DNA from: Dendrophyllia cribrosa
Taxonomy: Eukaryota > Cnidaria > Anthozoa > Scleractinia > Dendrophylliidae
DNA: 64,000 nt
Direction of reading: 5' to 3'
NCBI GenBank assembly: GCA_024195265.1
Contig: JAJLRJ010000013.1
Span: 19,657,431 to 19,721,430, forward strand
Shown here: positions 39,653 through 51,270 of the stretch, in pieces
Layout of the letters: each line of letters opens with the position of its first letter
How positions within the stretch are numbered: position 1 is the first letter of the stretch
Program-made: the position numbers and the translations under genes
Notes under the pieces: generated by a model
Seen by the model: only the letters and a program-made list of their open reading frames with translations
Told to the model about the DNA's origin: nothing
Database searches by the model: none

Positions 39653-42600
39653 ATGGCGCTTGGTCGTTTAATTTTCCTAGCTTTAGTCTCTTGCATATTA
39701 GCAGAAGACCCGAAAATCTACTTCGTAGAGAAATTCGAAGGTGGGTAATCGCTGAAATCTACAAACTTTAATCTCGTAACTTCCTCGAGCTATTTAGGAA
39801 GCATTGTCTAAATTTGGGTTTCTTTCTTTCTTAGACGAGAGTTATACGGATAGATGGATTGAATCAACTCATAAGGGAAGTGACGCTGGAAAATTCAAGT
39901 GGACTGCAGGAAAATTTTACAACGATGCTGATCTAGACAAAGGTAGAACTTTTCTAATCTGTTACAATTTTGGTTGAAATTTACACTAGTTAGCACAAGT
40001 CGTAAGACTTCAGTTTTACTTGCTCAGCTGTTAGCTGTTCGATTAATTTTGTTAAAACTGCCAGCAGAAACAGTAATTTTCTCACCATGCATACAGTCTA
40101 ACAAGACTATTTTGATTTTGAAACAGGTATTCAAACTAGCCAGGATGCTAAATTTTACGGCATCTCGGCTAAGTTCGATGAGGCATTTTCCAATGAAGGA
40201 AAGACACTGGTTATTCAGTTCCAAGTAAAACACGAGCAAACCATCGATTGCGGTGGTGGATACGTTAAGGTATGTTTGAAAGCTGTATTTACCTCTCTTT
40301 GTTTTCAAAATTCTCGTTATATTCATTGTTTTGCGAAGGATTGATGTTATTTTGTCTTCAATTGAATGGAATCTAAACAACCCTGAACTATCTAACATGT
40401 AATTCTGTCGAGCTACATGTACAAGTTAAACTTGTATACTTTCTCACTAGATTTTTATCCCTTGATATTTTAGGTTTATGATAGCAAAGTTGACCAGAAA
40501 AAGATTCATGGAGATACCCCATACCACATCATGTTTGGTAGGTGATTCATGTAGTTTATTTTATATTAAGCTTGTTAAGTTTTGAGATTCTTTTGGGAAC
40601 TAAGTGTTGCCCTGAAAGTCTTTATTCATATGCTAATGTGATACCCACGTTACCCTAAGGTGATTTACAGACAGGGGTATGAAATACAATGAAAAACTAA
40701 CAATGATTAATTTATCTTATTATTAGGGCCTGACATCTGTGGACCTGGAACTAAGAAAGTCCATGTCATCTTCAACTATAAAGGAAAGAACTTGCTTACC
40801 AAGAAAGATATAAGATGCAAGGTATGCTAACAACCACCTCTAACCCCAGGGGTTTAGCCAAGAAAAAAAACTGAACAGGCTCATTAACAAGCTCAGCTGG
40901 TTTTTCTGGCTTGTGCACCTTCAAAATCACCCCAAGTCTTTGTTTTCTAGTGAAATTTCAGCCGGTGATAAGTTCTCTGTCAGCTGGTAAAATTAGCCGG
41001 TAAAATTAGCCGGTAGCCGGCTCTTAACTACATCCCTGTAACCCCCAGCTATATCAGACATGACCTTTGTGCCTGGATCACAACCTCTGTCATGTACCAA
41101 CTTGTGATGTTGATTGTTGTAGGTTATACATCTTCGTCACTTAACATAGACTTTTGAAGATGTGATTGTGTCTTTTTGGTATGGGGTTTACGAAGAATGA
41201 ACCCAGGCTTGTAAGTGATTCTGGTCACTCGCTGTATATTCTAAAACTAAAAGACTGATTCAAGCATGACTTCATGAATATGCTCATTTAAGGATTGCAA
41301 TTGCCTTTAGTGTGGTTGTTCAGAGAGTTTCAGTTATGAAATGTTGATGTCGGGGAACAAGCATGACATGTTCTGTACTAATGCCTGTATTTATCTCAGG
41401 ATGATGAATTTACACATCTCTACACACTCATCGTAAAACCTGACAACACCTATGAAGTGAGAATTGATGGTTCCAACGTGGAGAGTGGTAATCTTGAAGC
41501 TGACTGGGACTTCTTGCCACCAAAGAAGATTAATGATCCAGAGGCTAAGAAACCTGAAGATTGGGATGACAAAAAGAAAATTGATGACCCTGAAGATACC
41601 AAGCCTGAGGTATGACTTAATATGATCCTGTTTTCCGAGAAGCTAAAGCTTTTTTTAGGGTTGGTGAGGGCGTATGATGCTATATGTTGTCATTTCATCT
41701 CTAACAAAAGTGAGAACCACCTTGTGCACCATAGCAAACAGCACCACAGGAAACTACTGTTCAACAAAAGCTTTCATTTGAATGGCAGGGCTCGACACTA
41801 ACGGTGGTCAACTGGAAATTGGCCAGTGAAAATCACACTTTGGCCTGTAAAAGTTTGGGAAGGAACTCTTTAATTACTTGAGTTGCTCTTGCACCTGGCC
41901 AGTAAAACTTGCATTTTGTCCAGTACACCAAAAAGTTAATGTTGAGCCCTGGAGGTCATGCTTGCGCTGTTGCAGTATTTGTCCATGGACTCAAAAGTTA
42001 AAGCTGCCTGCTTCAGCACAAAAAACAGTACCACAGGAAAGTACTGCTCGGCAGCTTTCAGATACACAAGTTGGAACTATTGCACAGTACATCAAATACA
42101 ATATGATTTATTCTTGTAGTGAAAAGGTTTGCATACAATGGTATGCAAAGAAAACAGTTTTTTTTAGGTGTTGGGAAACTACTGTCATGCTGCTACATGT
42201 TTGACACTTGGAATAATTTGTTTTTAAAATGTCTAGGACTGGGACAAACCTCAGAACATCCCAGACCCTGATGCTAAGAAGCCGGACGATTGGGATGATG
42301 AAATTGATGGTGAATGGGAGCCACCAATGATTGATAACCCAGACTACAAGGTTGGTGGAATCTCCTGTAAGCAAGAGCTTTTGTTGTCTAGATGCCTTTG
42401 TCTTTTATTTTCAATCCAGTCATTTTGCTGTCTTAAAAATAAATTAAAGATTTGTTGTTCTTGTTTTTATCACTGTACATGTCTTACGTAATTCTTTTCA
42501 TAAGATGGTCAAATATTGTGAATTATCGATAGACTACAAGCAATCCCTATTACCCAGCTTAGTATGTTGAGCAAGCAAGGAAAAAACTTTGGCGAGTGAA

Positions 42601-44342
42601 AATGGCAGTGCGAAAACTGGGGGTAAGCCGAGCGCAGCCAGTTTTCACGTGGCCATTTTCCGCTCACCAATGTTTTTCATTTCTCGCTCGATGGACATAG
42701 CTGGGAAAGAGGGACTGCTTGGAGTTTAAATTATAGATTAGATAAAGATATCTTTTAAACTTGTTCCATTGTGTAAAGCCTTAATGACAGTTAATTTAGG
42801 TAAAATAGTTGTAACTCAACAACAAAACAAAAACCTTAATGCAAGCAAGAATAACAATATGACAGTTAAACTTATCATATTTCTCTTTTACCTTTCTTTA
42901 GGGTGAATGGAAACCCAAACAAATTGACAATCCTAACTACAAAGGTGAATGGGTTCACCCTGAAATCGATAACCCTGAGTATGAAGCTGATGACGCTCTG
43001 TACAAGTACGATGATATTGGTGCAATTGGTTTTGATCTGTGGCAGGTAAGAAACATTTTGTAACTTTCATTCCAAGCACTAGGATTAAAGCAAAGAATTA
43101 AAATCCCAAATTCCATTTTGTCAAATATCAGGACATGGGTTCCACCAAATCAAAGTACTGCTTAAGACCTTTCATTTGAATTTTTACACTTTGGTTCCAA
43201 GCTTTGCATCTTTCCAACGTAGAAATGATTTCTACTTGTTTGTTGCTGAATGTTGACATTACTGGTGAGGCCATATTATGGATTAGTATACATGTAAGCT
43301 GTCTGGTACTAAAAGTTAATTTTTTTTTTGACAGGTCAAATCAGGAACTATTTTCGACAATATACTGGTAACAGATTCAGTTGAGTATGCTGAAACTTTC
43401 GCTAAGGAAACTTTTGAGAAAACCAAAGAGGGTGAAAAGAAAATGAAAGATGAACAAGATGAGAAAGAACGAAAAGAACGGGAGGAGGAAGAGAAAAAAG
43501 CAAAGGAAGAAGAAGATAAAAAGAAATCTGAGGAGGAGGACGAGGAAGAGGAGGAAGAAGAGGTAAGGAAAATAAATTAATATTTAACCCTTAAAGGGGC
43601 TATGTCGCGAGGTTTCGCCTAATTTTAGTAACTTTAATTTACACTTTTATCTGTCAAAATTCTTTTGTTCGCTGATACGAAACAGGACTCGAAACGGAAC
43701 CAGTGGTCACGTACACGAGAGCTATTGCTTGTTTTGATTTAAGTCCAACAATTTCATCGCTCTTTTCTCAAGCGAAACAAAATCAGAAAAATGTCAGGTT
43801 TGTCTGTGGTGGTAAAGAAGTACAAAGTCTAAGTCTAAGCTGGTTACCTTCGAGACCAGCTGTAGCTGTCTGCCTTATAAAGAGTTAGTTACAGACAAAC
43901 AAATGAAATTTAGTCAGAATCAACCAATTTATTGATGTCCATCTTAGAGAGGTGGCCGCCTTACAGGGGTGTCCTTCTTAAAAGGGGCAGTATGCAGCTC
44001 TTTCAAGGTCTCCTTTGATTTGCTGAGAAAACAATAGAACAAACAACACAACAATAGACTTCAGCCCTGAAAACAATAGAGTTGCATGATACTCTGGTCC
44101 AATGAAATTAGAGGTTGTTAAAAAGCTGCGTGGTATGTCTTAATAGAGTAAACTGTATTTACAAGTTCAATCTTTTCACCAATTTATTGTCGTTGTTGTT
44201 GAAGGAGGAGGAAAGCAAAGAAGCTGAGGAAAAAACAGAAGAGGGAGCCGAAGAAGAAGCTACACCGAGTGAAGAAACTGCAAATGAAGAAGAGGAAGAA
44301 GATAAAACGACAGAAGAAGCCACACCCAAAGATGAACTTTAA
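39653..44342 (+). CDS. CALR: calreticulin
   Basis: ER-lumen Ca2+-binding lectin chaperone. Exons: 39653-39740, 39835-39942, 40127-40269, 40474-40537, 40727-40821, 41400-41609, 42237-42350, 42902-43045, 43335-43562, 44205-44342. All are GT-AG and phase-consistent, giving 443 residues. It starts with a signal peptide ([16 protein letters not shown], cleavage probably before EDPKIYF). The lectin N-domain shows [23 protein letters not shown] (CALR signature region) and [10 protein letters not shown]. The P-domain has three A repeats (IxDPxxxKPEDWD type, exons 6-7) and three B repeats (GEWxPxxIDNPxY, exons 7-8), the 3+3 pattern of calreticulin against 4+4 in calnexin. The C-domain is a long Glu-rich tail ending in KDEL, with no membrane segment. 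Human CALR is 417 residues, so the acidic tail is somewhat extended here. UPR-type promoter sites lie just upstream. Confidence 0.97.
41695..42065 (+). repeat. degenerate 106-bp satellite units in calreticulin intron, with MITE
   Basis: GAACCACCTTGTGCACCATA, GCACCACAGGAAACTACTG and ACCACAGGAAAGTACTGCTC are the satellite's linker and core. The insertion at 41786-41951 falls right after TTTCATTTGAATGG. Another decayed unit is at about 43105-43195. Confidence 0.75.
41786..41951. mobile_element. hAT-type MITE (CAGGGCTCGA ends)
   Basis: CAGGGCTCGACACTAAC at the left and GTTAATGTTGAGCCCTG at the right are inverted ends of 166 bp. CAGGGCTCGAA-type termini are common to hAT derivatives. It lies within a satellite unit, inside a calreticulin intron. 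Confidence 0.78.
42540..42725. mobile_element. palindromic MITE in calreticulin intron
   Basis: AAGCAATCCC/GGGACTGCTT ends and pairing inner arms (GAAAATGGCAGTGCGAAAACTG with CAGTTTTCACGTGGCCATTTTC). About 185 bp. Confidence 0.8.
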
Positions 44343-44693
44343 TCCAATCAATGCAGCTAGGCATTTTTAATGAAAAACAAAAAACTTTATAGTACACAGT
44401 TTCCCATCATAGAGCAGCTGACCTGGTTTTAGGTGGTGTAACAATTATTATTGCTCAAACGTCTGGAATTCTTTGGAAGATCTAGGCCTTTCTCGCTAGA
44501 CAAATTTTAAGTCCTGTTTTAAAAGTAAAACTTTTGCAACTAATGCAAGGCTATTTAACCATTACCCCCTCTGCACGTTGACCTACTCTATTTTCTCATG
44601 CGAGAGAAGGCCCTTCCATCAGTAGTTTGTCATTCAATGTTTGTCTTGGAAGCAGGGTACTTTGTTTAGAAGTGCTAATTTAATTTCTTGTTT

Positions 44694-44699
44694 AATAAA
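44694..44699 (+). terminator. candidate calreticulin polyadenylation signal
   Basis: AATAAA about 350 bp after the stop, followed by a second ACTAATAAAACA and a TTTTGT-rich stretch, as expected for a cleavage region. The intervening sequence would be the 3' UTR. Confidence 0.6.
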
Positions 44700-44829
44700 A
44701 ACTAATAAAACACTTGGTTTTGTATATTTGGTGACGTGCTTTCGTGTTTACATGTGCGCTGACTGTAGATTAAAACCCTACTGAGATCCGATCTTCAGGT
44801 TGTTTCTTGGCAATGCGAACATAGCCTAG

Positions 44830-46270
44830 CCTCTTGCACAGTGAATGGCTCAAAGTCTGGTCTTGGTAACTATCGGCCTATATCTGTTATTCCTGCCGTG
44901 GCTATGATAAACTCTATAATTATATAAACGCACATCACCTATTGTCCAGCTGTCAGTCAGGCTTTCGCTCCCTACCCTATACACAGTACCCTCACAGCTC
45001 TCCTGGAGACTAATAATTGGTGTCAATATTGACAAACGTTTTTTTAAGGTGGTAGACCTGACATTAGGTCAGAAATTGATTTTGCACAAAAACTTAATAA
45101 ATTGAGAGATTTTATACTATTTTGCTTAATTTCCAAAGTTGACGGCTCTATGTTATCCCGATGCGAAGAAAATGACGATCGAAGTCAGTTACTACGAGCG
45201 GCCATTTTGAGGCGCCATGTTGGATTTAACGAGAAACAACGAAGATTTTCGGCATTATTCGTACTACAATCGGCCTGTTATTAATGCAAACACTTTAAAC
45301 AGCGGTTTTGCAAGGAGAATTCAAAATGGCGCTCGACAAACAAGGATTTACGAAGAGATATCGGCGATTAATTGACGTATTTTAGGGCCTCCACCGACCA
45401 CACTGAAAGGTATTTTAGAATAAATACGTGGATTTAACGTACCTGGATGAAATTTGCGTAGCTTATTGTTATTGTTAGAAATTTTTAACAGGAGCCCGGA
45501 ATGAATGGAGCTTTTTTCTCGATATTATCGCCGCTCAAATGGAAGACACATATCTGAAGAAAGAAGGGGTCTTTCTTTCTGGGCTCCCATGAGAATTTTC
45601 CTTTTCTTTGTGGGAGTTATCTCATGCATTTCTTTCTGAATTACCTTTTAACATACAGCCGTAAAATAACAAAAACTTATTTTTGAGCCTGCAATGCAAA
45701 CAGGCTTTGTCACCTGAGGTGTGAAAATTGTCACCTAAAACATCGATTTTTTAGAAGCTTAATTTTAGTTGTCTCGGCCTGTGATGTTTTTACTTCTGCC
45801 AGTTATCGTCATTTTGTGAAATTTTTATCCAAAATGGGCTTGCTGAAGTCAGGTCTACCACCTTAATGGCGTTGTATTTATTGACCTAAAAAGGGCCTAT
45901 GACACTATAAATCACAAAATTATTGTGCAAAAGCTGGCTAAGTATGGGGTTGATCAAAACGCCCTGAAATGGTTTGTGTCAGTGTCTTAAGTTTAATCGT
46001 ACGCAAAAATGCAACCGCAAGGGTCCATAATTGGTCCACTATTATTAATTTATATAAATGACCTACCAAATTGCCTGAACCAAGGCTCCCCTAGAACGTA
46101 TGCTTACGAAACTAATTTTACTTTTGCTGGACCTTGTCTGATCGATCTTGAAACTCGAGTCAACAGTGAATTAAAACACATTGATCTATGGCACACAACT
46201 AATGAGTTTAGTCTCAATATTGCTGAAACTGAGTTTACGATCATCGGCTCGCGTCAGAAATTAGTCTCTT
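44830..46270 (+). pseudogene. Jockey/CR1-like LINE reverse transcriptase, split by a TTAA element
   Basis: The left part (44860-45040) reads NYRPISVIPAVA and QSGFRS/TVTALLETN. The right part (45866-46270) reads GVVFIDLKRAYDTINHKII, then PQGSIIGPLLLIYINDLPN, and YAYE where the catalytic YADD should be. RT blocks are in the right order but carry stops, frame changes and a lost active site. The 815-bp element at 45048-45862 interrupts it between the blocks ending NNW and beginning NGVVFIDL. Confidence 0.85.
45048..45862. mobile_element. TTAA-flanked element inserted in LINE RT
   Basis: The ends GGTGGTAGACCTGAC and GTCAGGTCTACCACC are exact inverted repeats, with TTAA on both sides (45044-45047, 45863-45866). 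It is 815 bp with no transposase and looks like a piggyBac-type non-autonomous element. Confidence 0.92.
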
Positions 46271-46447
46271 AAAGAGGAGGGTGAATAGGTTTGCGGATCG
46301 GCGCATTCGGCCTTGAAAAGCGCACGGATTGCGGATTTTTGTGATAAATTAAGCGGATTCGTGGATTTGAAAATTTGTCTATACCCACCCCGGGGTGGGT
46401 ATAGAAGAATGACAAAAAAAATTATTTCTGCAGTGGACTACAAACAC

Positions 46448-46562
46448 TGGCCAAGATCCTGCAAAGAATCTGATCAAGATCCTTGCAAAGAATCAGGTCA
46501 TGATCCTTGCAAAGAATCGGGCCAAGATCCTGCAAAGAATATGGCCAAGATTCTACAAAGAT
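46448..46562 (+). repeat. about 23-bp minisatellite, 5 units
   Basis: Units of CAAGATCCTGCAAAGAATC type, some with TGATCCTTGCAAAGAATC. They can be read as DPCKESG-like repeats, but no start or domain supports translation. It lies just upstream of the ORF at 46643. Confidence 0.8.
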
Positions 46563-46642
46563 AGCAAGTGCAACTTGCAAAGACAGCAGGTGCATACCAA
46601 ACCGAGAAGTGTAGTGGTTTGAGAAAACTATAGTATAGGAAA

Positions 46643-47900
46643 ATGCCCAAAGCAAAAGAGCTTTCTCTAAAAGAGATCCAAGAAATCGTTGCCTTGCGTG
46701 GCAAGAAGTCCGCTGTTTCAGTAAGAAAGAGATTTGGTATTGGCACAACACGGCTGTACAAAATCTGGAAGCGATCTGCCAAAGAAAACGTTGTGGAGAG
46801 GTCCATCACGAATACAGAGAGAACTCTGCCACAGAGACCCAAGACACCTTGCGAAGGCACCTTGGGCGCTTTCCATTCAACCAAAAATTCCGGAAATTCC
46901 GGGTTGGGAAGCGAATGGAACGTAAATTTCCCGGAATAAAATTCCGGAATTTTAGGACAACCTCGCGAGGTTGTCCTAAAATTCCGGAAAGTCGGAACAA
47001 CCGGAAAATACCGTTCCATTCGACCATTCCTGCTCGGCCCAGTTTCTCCGAGCCGGAATCAAGATGGCGTCTCAATATCAGTGCACGGCGTGTTTGTTTT
47101 TCACCGAAAGCTTACAGCTCTTACTCGAGCATGATTGCTCACGTAACATAGCTAGTACAACAGCAGAAAATATGGCCACAACTAGGACTGGTAAGTAGCA
47201 CAGAAATGCTAATAAGCTTATGTATTAAACGAATGTAATAAGTCGCGAGAAAGTAGTCGCCGACTGGATTTTTAAAAATATTCCTTCGCATGATTAACAG
47301 CTAGCTGCACTGAAAAAAATAATATCATCATTCTCGCTTAAAATATTGTTCGTTTTAACTTCAGGGTCGTCGAAAAACTCCAAAGCAAGTAAAAGAGCTA
47401 GGCAACGAGTCCGCCATTTGTCAGATTTGTTTTGACTGTTTTGCTTTGGTTTATTTTGTATTTTCGCGCGAAACTTGAAACGTGATGGTCTGGAACAACC
47501 AACCGGAAAATACTGTTCCATTCGCCACACGGAATACCCGAAATTTGAAACTGGAATTTTTGGTCGAATGGAAAGCGCCCCTTGTGTCTTCGGTGGAAAA
47601 CTTACACCTTGTGTCTTCGGTGGAAAACTTACAGGAAAAAGTGGATGTTCTGCTTGAGAGGCAAGAAAGCCATTTTGAGAATGTGGAGGAAATTGACGAT
47701 ATACTCCTGAACTTGGAGGAAACCGTCAACGACACAAAGGGGATTCTTGACAACATAAAAGAAAGCAGCAACGCTTTTGTGCATAAAACCGACAAAATTG
47801 TTTCCGCTGCAAAGTCTGCTGCAAGCAGAACTGTTGAACTATTCGCTATCTTTGGTGGCATGCTCTCTGTCGGTTTCCTTTTTTCCTTGTTTTCCTTAAA
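46643..47900 (+). pseudogene. HTH - coiled coil - membrane-segment protein, split by a foldback element
   Basis: I do not recognise the family. Part 1 (46643-46860) starts ATG and encodes KELSLKEIQEIVALRG...SVRKRFGIGTTRLYKIWKRS, an HTH of the homeodomain-like/psq or resolvase type. Part 2 (47580-47900) encodes two copies of LVSSVENL (a 27-bp direct duplication at DNA level), a coiled coil (VDVLLERQESHFENVEEIDD, LEETVNDTKGILDNIKESS), then FAIFGGMLSVGFLFSLFSL, a hydrophobic end. Parts 1 and 2 are separated by the element at 46866-47578, whose removal would juxtapose them. The C-terminus runs into the element at 47897. It could be a transposon-derived or unknown selfish gene; the combination of DNA-binding HTH with a membrane anchor is odd. 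Confidence 0.5.
46866..47578. mobile_element. foldback element inside HTH gene
   Basis: Left end GGCGCTTTCCATTCAACC, right end GGTCGAATGGAAAGCGCC, flanked by CCTTG/CCTTG-like sequence. The interior has further inverted arms (GAATTTTAGGACAACCTCGC, CCGGAAAATACCGTTCCATT). About 713 bp. Confidence 0.8.
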
Positions 47901-48266
47901 GCCTGGTTTCCATATAATCTCAACGATCGCACAGCGATCGTTACGATGGACGATCGCTGCGATCCTTGCGATCGCTGAGACCTCAGGTTTCCATATGATC
48001 GCAAGGAAACGTCGAGTAGGCCTGGATCCGATAAATTTAAGTGCATTATGGGATACAAGGCTTTGGGCTGCAATGCTTTCTTTTTTCTTTTTGGATCGCA
48101 AGAGTGGTTTCCATATAAAAACCTCTCGATCGCAGATATAGATATTTTTCTATCTCTGCAATCGCAAGGATCGCAAAGATTTTGGTTTCCATATGATCGC
48201 AAGGGTCGCACAAAACGTTTTTCTGCGATCGCTGCGATCCTTGCGATTATATGGAAACCATGCTTA
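47897..48266. mobile_element. GATCGC-rich inverted-repeat element
   Basis: Ends AAGCCTGGTTTCCATATAAT and its complement ATTATATGGAAACCATGCTT. GTTTCCATATGATCGCAAGG-type arms recur three times internally, with dense GATCGCTGCGATC palindromes. TTA borders both ends, suggesting a 3-bp (PIF/Harbinger-like) duplication. Confidence 0.8.
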
Positions 48267-48621
48267 GGGGAAGCATCACAGGAATTTTAATGTTTTTTTG
48301 GTCAAAGCCATTTCACAATATTTTTACTTATTTACAAAATAATGCTAAAACACCAAGAGACTGGAATCAACCAATTCTTGAAAGAGTAACAAATCATGGT
48401 CTGTTCTAGTCCATTAAGGAGACAAAAATATGGAAACTTGAAAAAAATTAGGCTAACTTTTTCAAGTCGTAATTCATTCAAACCCACTCCGTCAATGACA
48501 AGAGACACTCATCGACAGTTTTGATATATTTTGTGATAATTTATCACACCACTGGAGCGTTATTTTTCGGTTTCTGATTATACAATATCATTTTTTGCTT
48601 TTTAAGTCATGGTCCTAGTAA

Positions 48622-49060
48622 GAACTAGGCAACCTAACGGCAAGGAATGCAGAAAGGTGTTAATTGTGACATTGTTGAAACCGTCCACCTCATTGGCTAA
48701 AACGTAAAAATCTACCATAACTTAACCAGGTATTGCATTTATATCTCTATAGTTTACTAATTGATTCCCTTTTAGCTAAAACTATTCTGAGTTTTAATGC
48801 AACCAAAATTCTATGTGGGAAACATGTAAAATTAGAAGCCTTTCTTGGCCATTGTTTTGGAGTTTCACGATTTGATGAAATCGTATACACAAAAGAAACC
48901 ACTTTAAAATAAAGTTCCATTACATTTTATTTAAAAAAACATGTCCATAGGTTGATGTATTCTCAGTAAAAAACATCTAAACAATCTTATGTGGGGAAAG
49001 CGAAATGCCGCAGAACAATAGAGCATTGCCTAGTTCTTACACGCATTGTTACTTAAAATG
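48622..49060 (-). repeat. dispersed repeat family R, inverted copy
   Basis: Reverse complement of 34611-35025 over its whole length, with scattered substitutions and small indels (an extra GATTTGATGAAATCGTATAC segment matching the 28645-28832 copy). Confidence 0.88.
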
Positions 49061-49249
49061 ACACCAAATCCCCGTGATACTTCCCTTTTAAGTGTGCACA
49101 TAGAGGTAAGACGAGGTCTTGGATCAGGAGAAAGAGCGAAAAGGGATACTTCAAAAACATCGTGAGAGAGAGAGTTGACGATTGAAGATACCGCTGCATA
49201 TCGAGAGATGATGCGCATGTCAATGTTGCGCAAACTGTGCAAACCATGC

Positions 49250-49445
49250 AAACGAACACAACATGTTGCGATGTGCTTCACTGACCACGAGAACAAAAGA
49301 AATGTTGGCAGATGTTGGGCGAAAAGTTTGACCGATTTCAAAATTCACGCAACATGTGCCAACATCATGCAACATTGCCCAACATGGTGTACAAACGATC
49401 ACAACATGTTGCGCCCAACATGTTGCGTTCGCTTGCACGGGCCTT
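49250..49445. repeat. CAACATGTTG-rich palindromic repeat
   Basis: Multiple AACATGTTGCG/CGCAACATG strings in both orientations (49257, 49353, 49405, 49419), which can fold extensively. It is a low-complexity, MITE-like remnant with no gene. Confidence 0.65.
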
Positions 49446-49884
49446 TAGGCGAGTGGTTTCAAGATTTGAACATCTGCCAAGTTTTAAACATTATATGGCG
49501 TCATTTCTATGGACAATAAGAGTACAGACCATGAAAAAACTGAATGCGGTCGATTTGTTTTTTTTTTTTACAATAACAAACTTGAATAACTGCGAGCGCC
49601 TAGCGAACGAGTTTGCGGGAATTATTTTCGAAAATAAAGATAAACTACCTAACACTGACAAACTGCTGCTGTTACAGCGAAATAGTCAGAGTTTCAAACA
49701 CGCACTTTATTACGATTTTGATTACGGTTGCTAAAAATAAAGCAAAGTTACAAGTTACTAAGGAATACAAACCGGGAAGCAAAAGACAACGATGAAATAA
49801 CAGTGAAAGGAAAAAACGAAGCAAAGACACTTACAAACGCTGTGACCTGAACTGGTTGGACGGAAAAAAATCACGGTAAAACGC

Positions 49885-50415
49885 TTAAAGTGTATATGAC
49901 AGTGATTTTTTTATTTGCTTGATCGAATCTACATGACGTTCTGATAAGAAAATGGAAAAAAAAATTTCGATATCGATTTTCCTTCTCCGCGTTTTGGCCG
50001 TCAAAAACGTGAAATTTCACTTCCGGTGTGTTACAAAACCGCGCAAGAAGAAAGACTGGAAATAGTCCGCTGTGACGTCAATACAAGAATGCCAGTGTCG
50101 CGATTTCTCAGTTCCTCCGTTTTTTGGTGCGTGTTGCTACAACCATAGACAACACACCTTAATAGAACCATGTTTCTTCCTCAGGGTGCATCAAAAAATG
50201 TGAGGAACTGAGAAACCTCGACACCGGCATTCCTGTATTGACGTCACAGCGGACTATTTCCAGTCTTTCGGAAATGAAAATTCACGTTTTTAGACGGCTA
50301 CAACGCAGAGAAGAAAAATCGATATCGAAATTTGTTTTCCATTTTCTTATCAGAACATCATGTAGATTCGATCAAGCAAATAAAAAAATAACTGTCATAT
50401 ACACTTTAACGAAAT
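49885..50415. mobile_element. about 530-bp foldback element
   Basis: Arms of roughly 220 bp: TTTGCTTGATCGAATCTACA...ATTGACGTCACAGCGGACTA and their complements, with a spacer of about 80 bp containing GAGGAACTGAGAAA. Ends are near GTATATGACAGT/ACTGTCATATAC. There is no coding content. Confidence 0.88.
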
Positions 50416-50799
50416 TGATGTTAACCTTCCGAAACTTAAAACAAAATGCCACGAAATAAAACGATGAAACTTACACAAATGACCTAAAACAAAGAAAATT
50501 ATACGGGAAAATCTAACAGAATATGAATGCGGTGAGCGAAAGAATGCAAAAACTAAACAAAGGAACGAACGCTAGGAAACATATTTGGAACATATTTGTT
50601 TAAGAATGCGGCCACAACAGCTGCAAAATGTTTTTGCGTGGGGAATATTTAAAGCCTTAACTTTTTACGTGAATAAATTAGGTAACGGAAAAGGCTCACA
50701 CAAAAATTCTCTTCAGCTTTAAAATCATCGCTAGAATCTTTTAATATGAACACAGCACAACAAAGAGCCGTTATTCAGCAAATTTTATACAATGAACTG

Positions 50800-51270
50800 A
50801 ATACTACGCGCTCTGCGATTGGTCGTTTCCTATGATCTATCAGAGAACGGACGCACGGCTGACGTCATAGAAAATTGTTTGCTTTGTTTTGTCCAACATG
50901 GCACACAGTTTTGAAAATGTTTGCGAGATTATTCGGGATTGAGCAAGTGAAAGCCTCGAAAAATGTTTAGCTGGAGCTGTTTTACGAGCAAGAAAAGGAA
51001 GAAACCAAGACGAAAAGTGTTCAGGCTTGGCGACTTGAAAAATACCTAATTAAACTGGAACAAATCTTCGCAAAGTCGAGCACTACGAGGCAAGTTCGCA
51101 ATTTTACTCTTTTTACTTTTCTGTTCATTGTATAAAACAAATAGTTCCATTTGGCCGTGTGTCTGTTCAGTTATAGATTACAAAAGACGTCAAAATGTGG
51201 TAAGAACATCAATGACACACTCGCCTGCGGCTCGTGTGCCACTTTTTTGTTCTTACCACATTTTGACATT
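50800..51270 (+). mobile_element. repeat family with small conserved peptide (copy 3)
   Basis: GACGCACGGCTGACGTCAT, then [12 protein letters not shown] at 50899, an in-frame TGA after IIRD, then ASESLEKCLAG, then GTTCAGTTATAGATTAC and the GTTCTTACCACATTTTGAC arm. Closest to copy 1 (18682-19130), which shares the same stop. Confidence 0.75.

Noticed and set aside
39653..44342. Calnexin instead of calreticulin
   Set aside because: There are three A and three B P-domain repeats, no transmembrane segment and a C-terminal KDEL.
47451..48101. 216-codon minus-strand frame opposite the coiled-coil ORF
   Set aside because: Shadow of the plus-strand coiled coil plus the GATCGC repeat; composition is that of an antisense frame.
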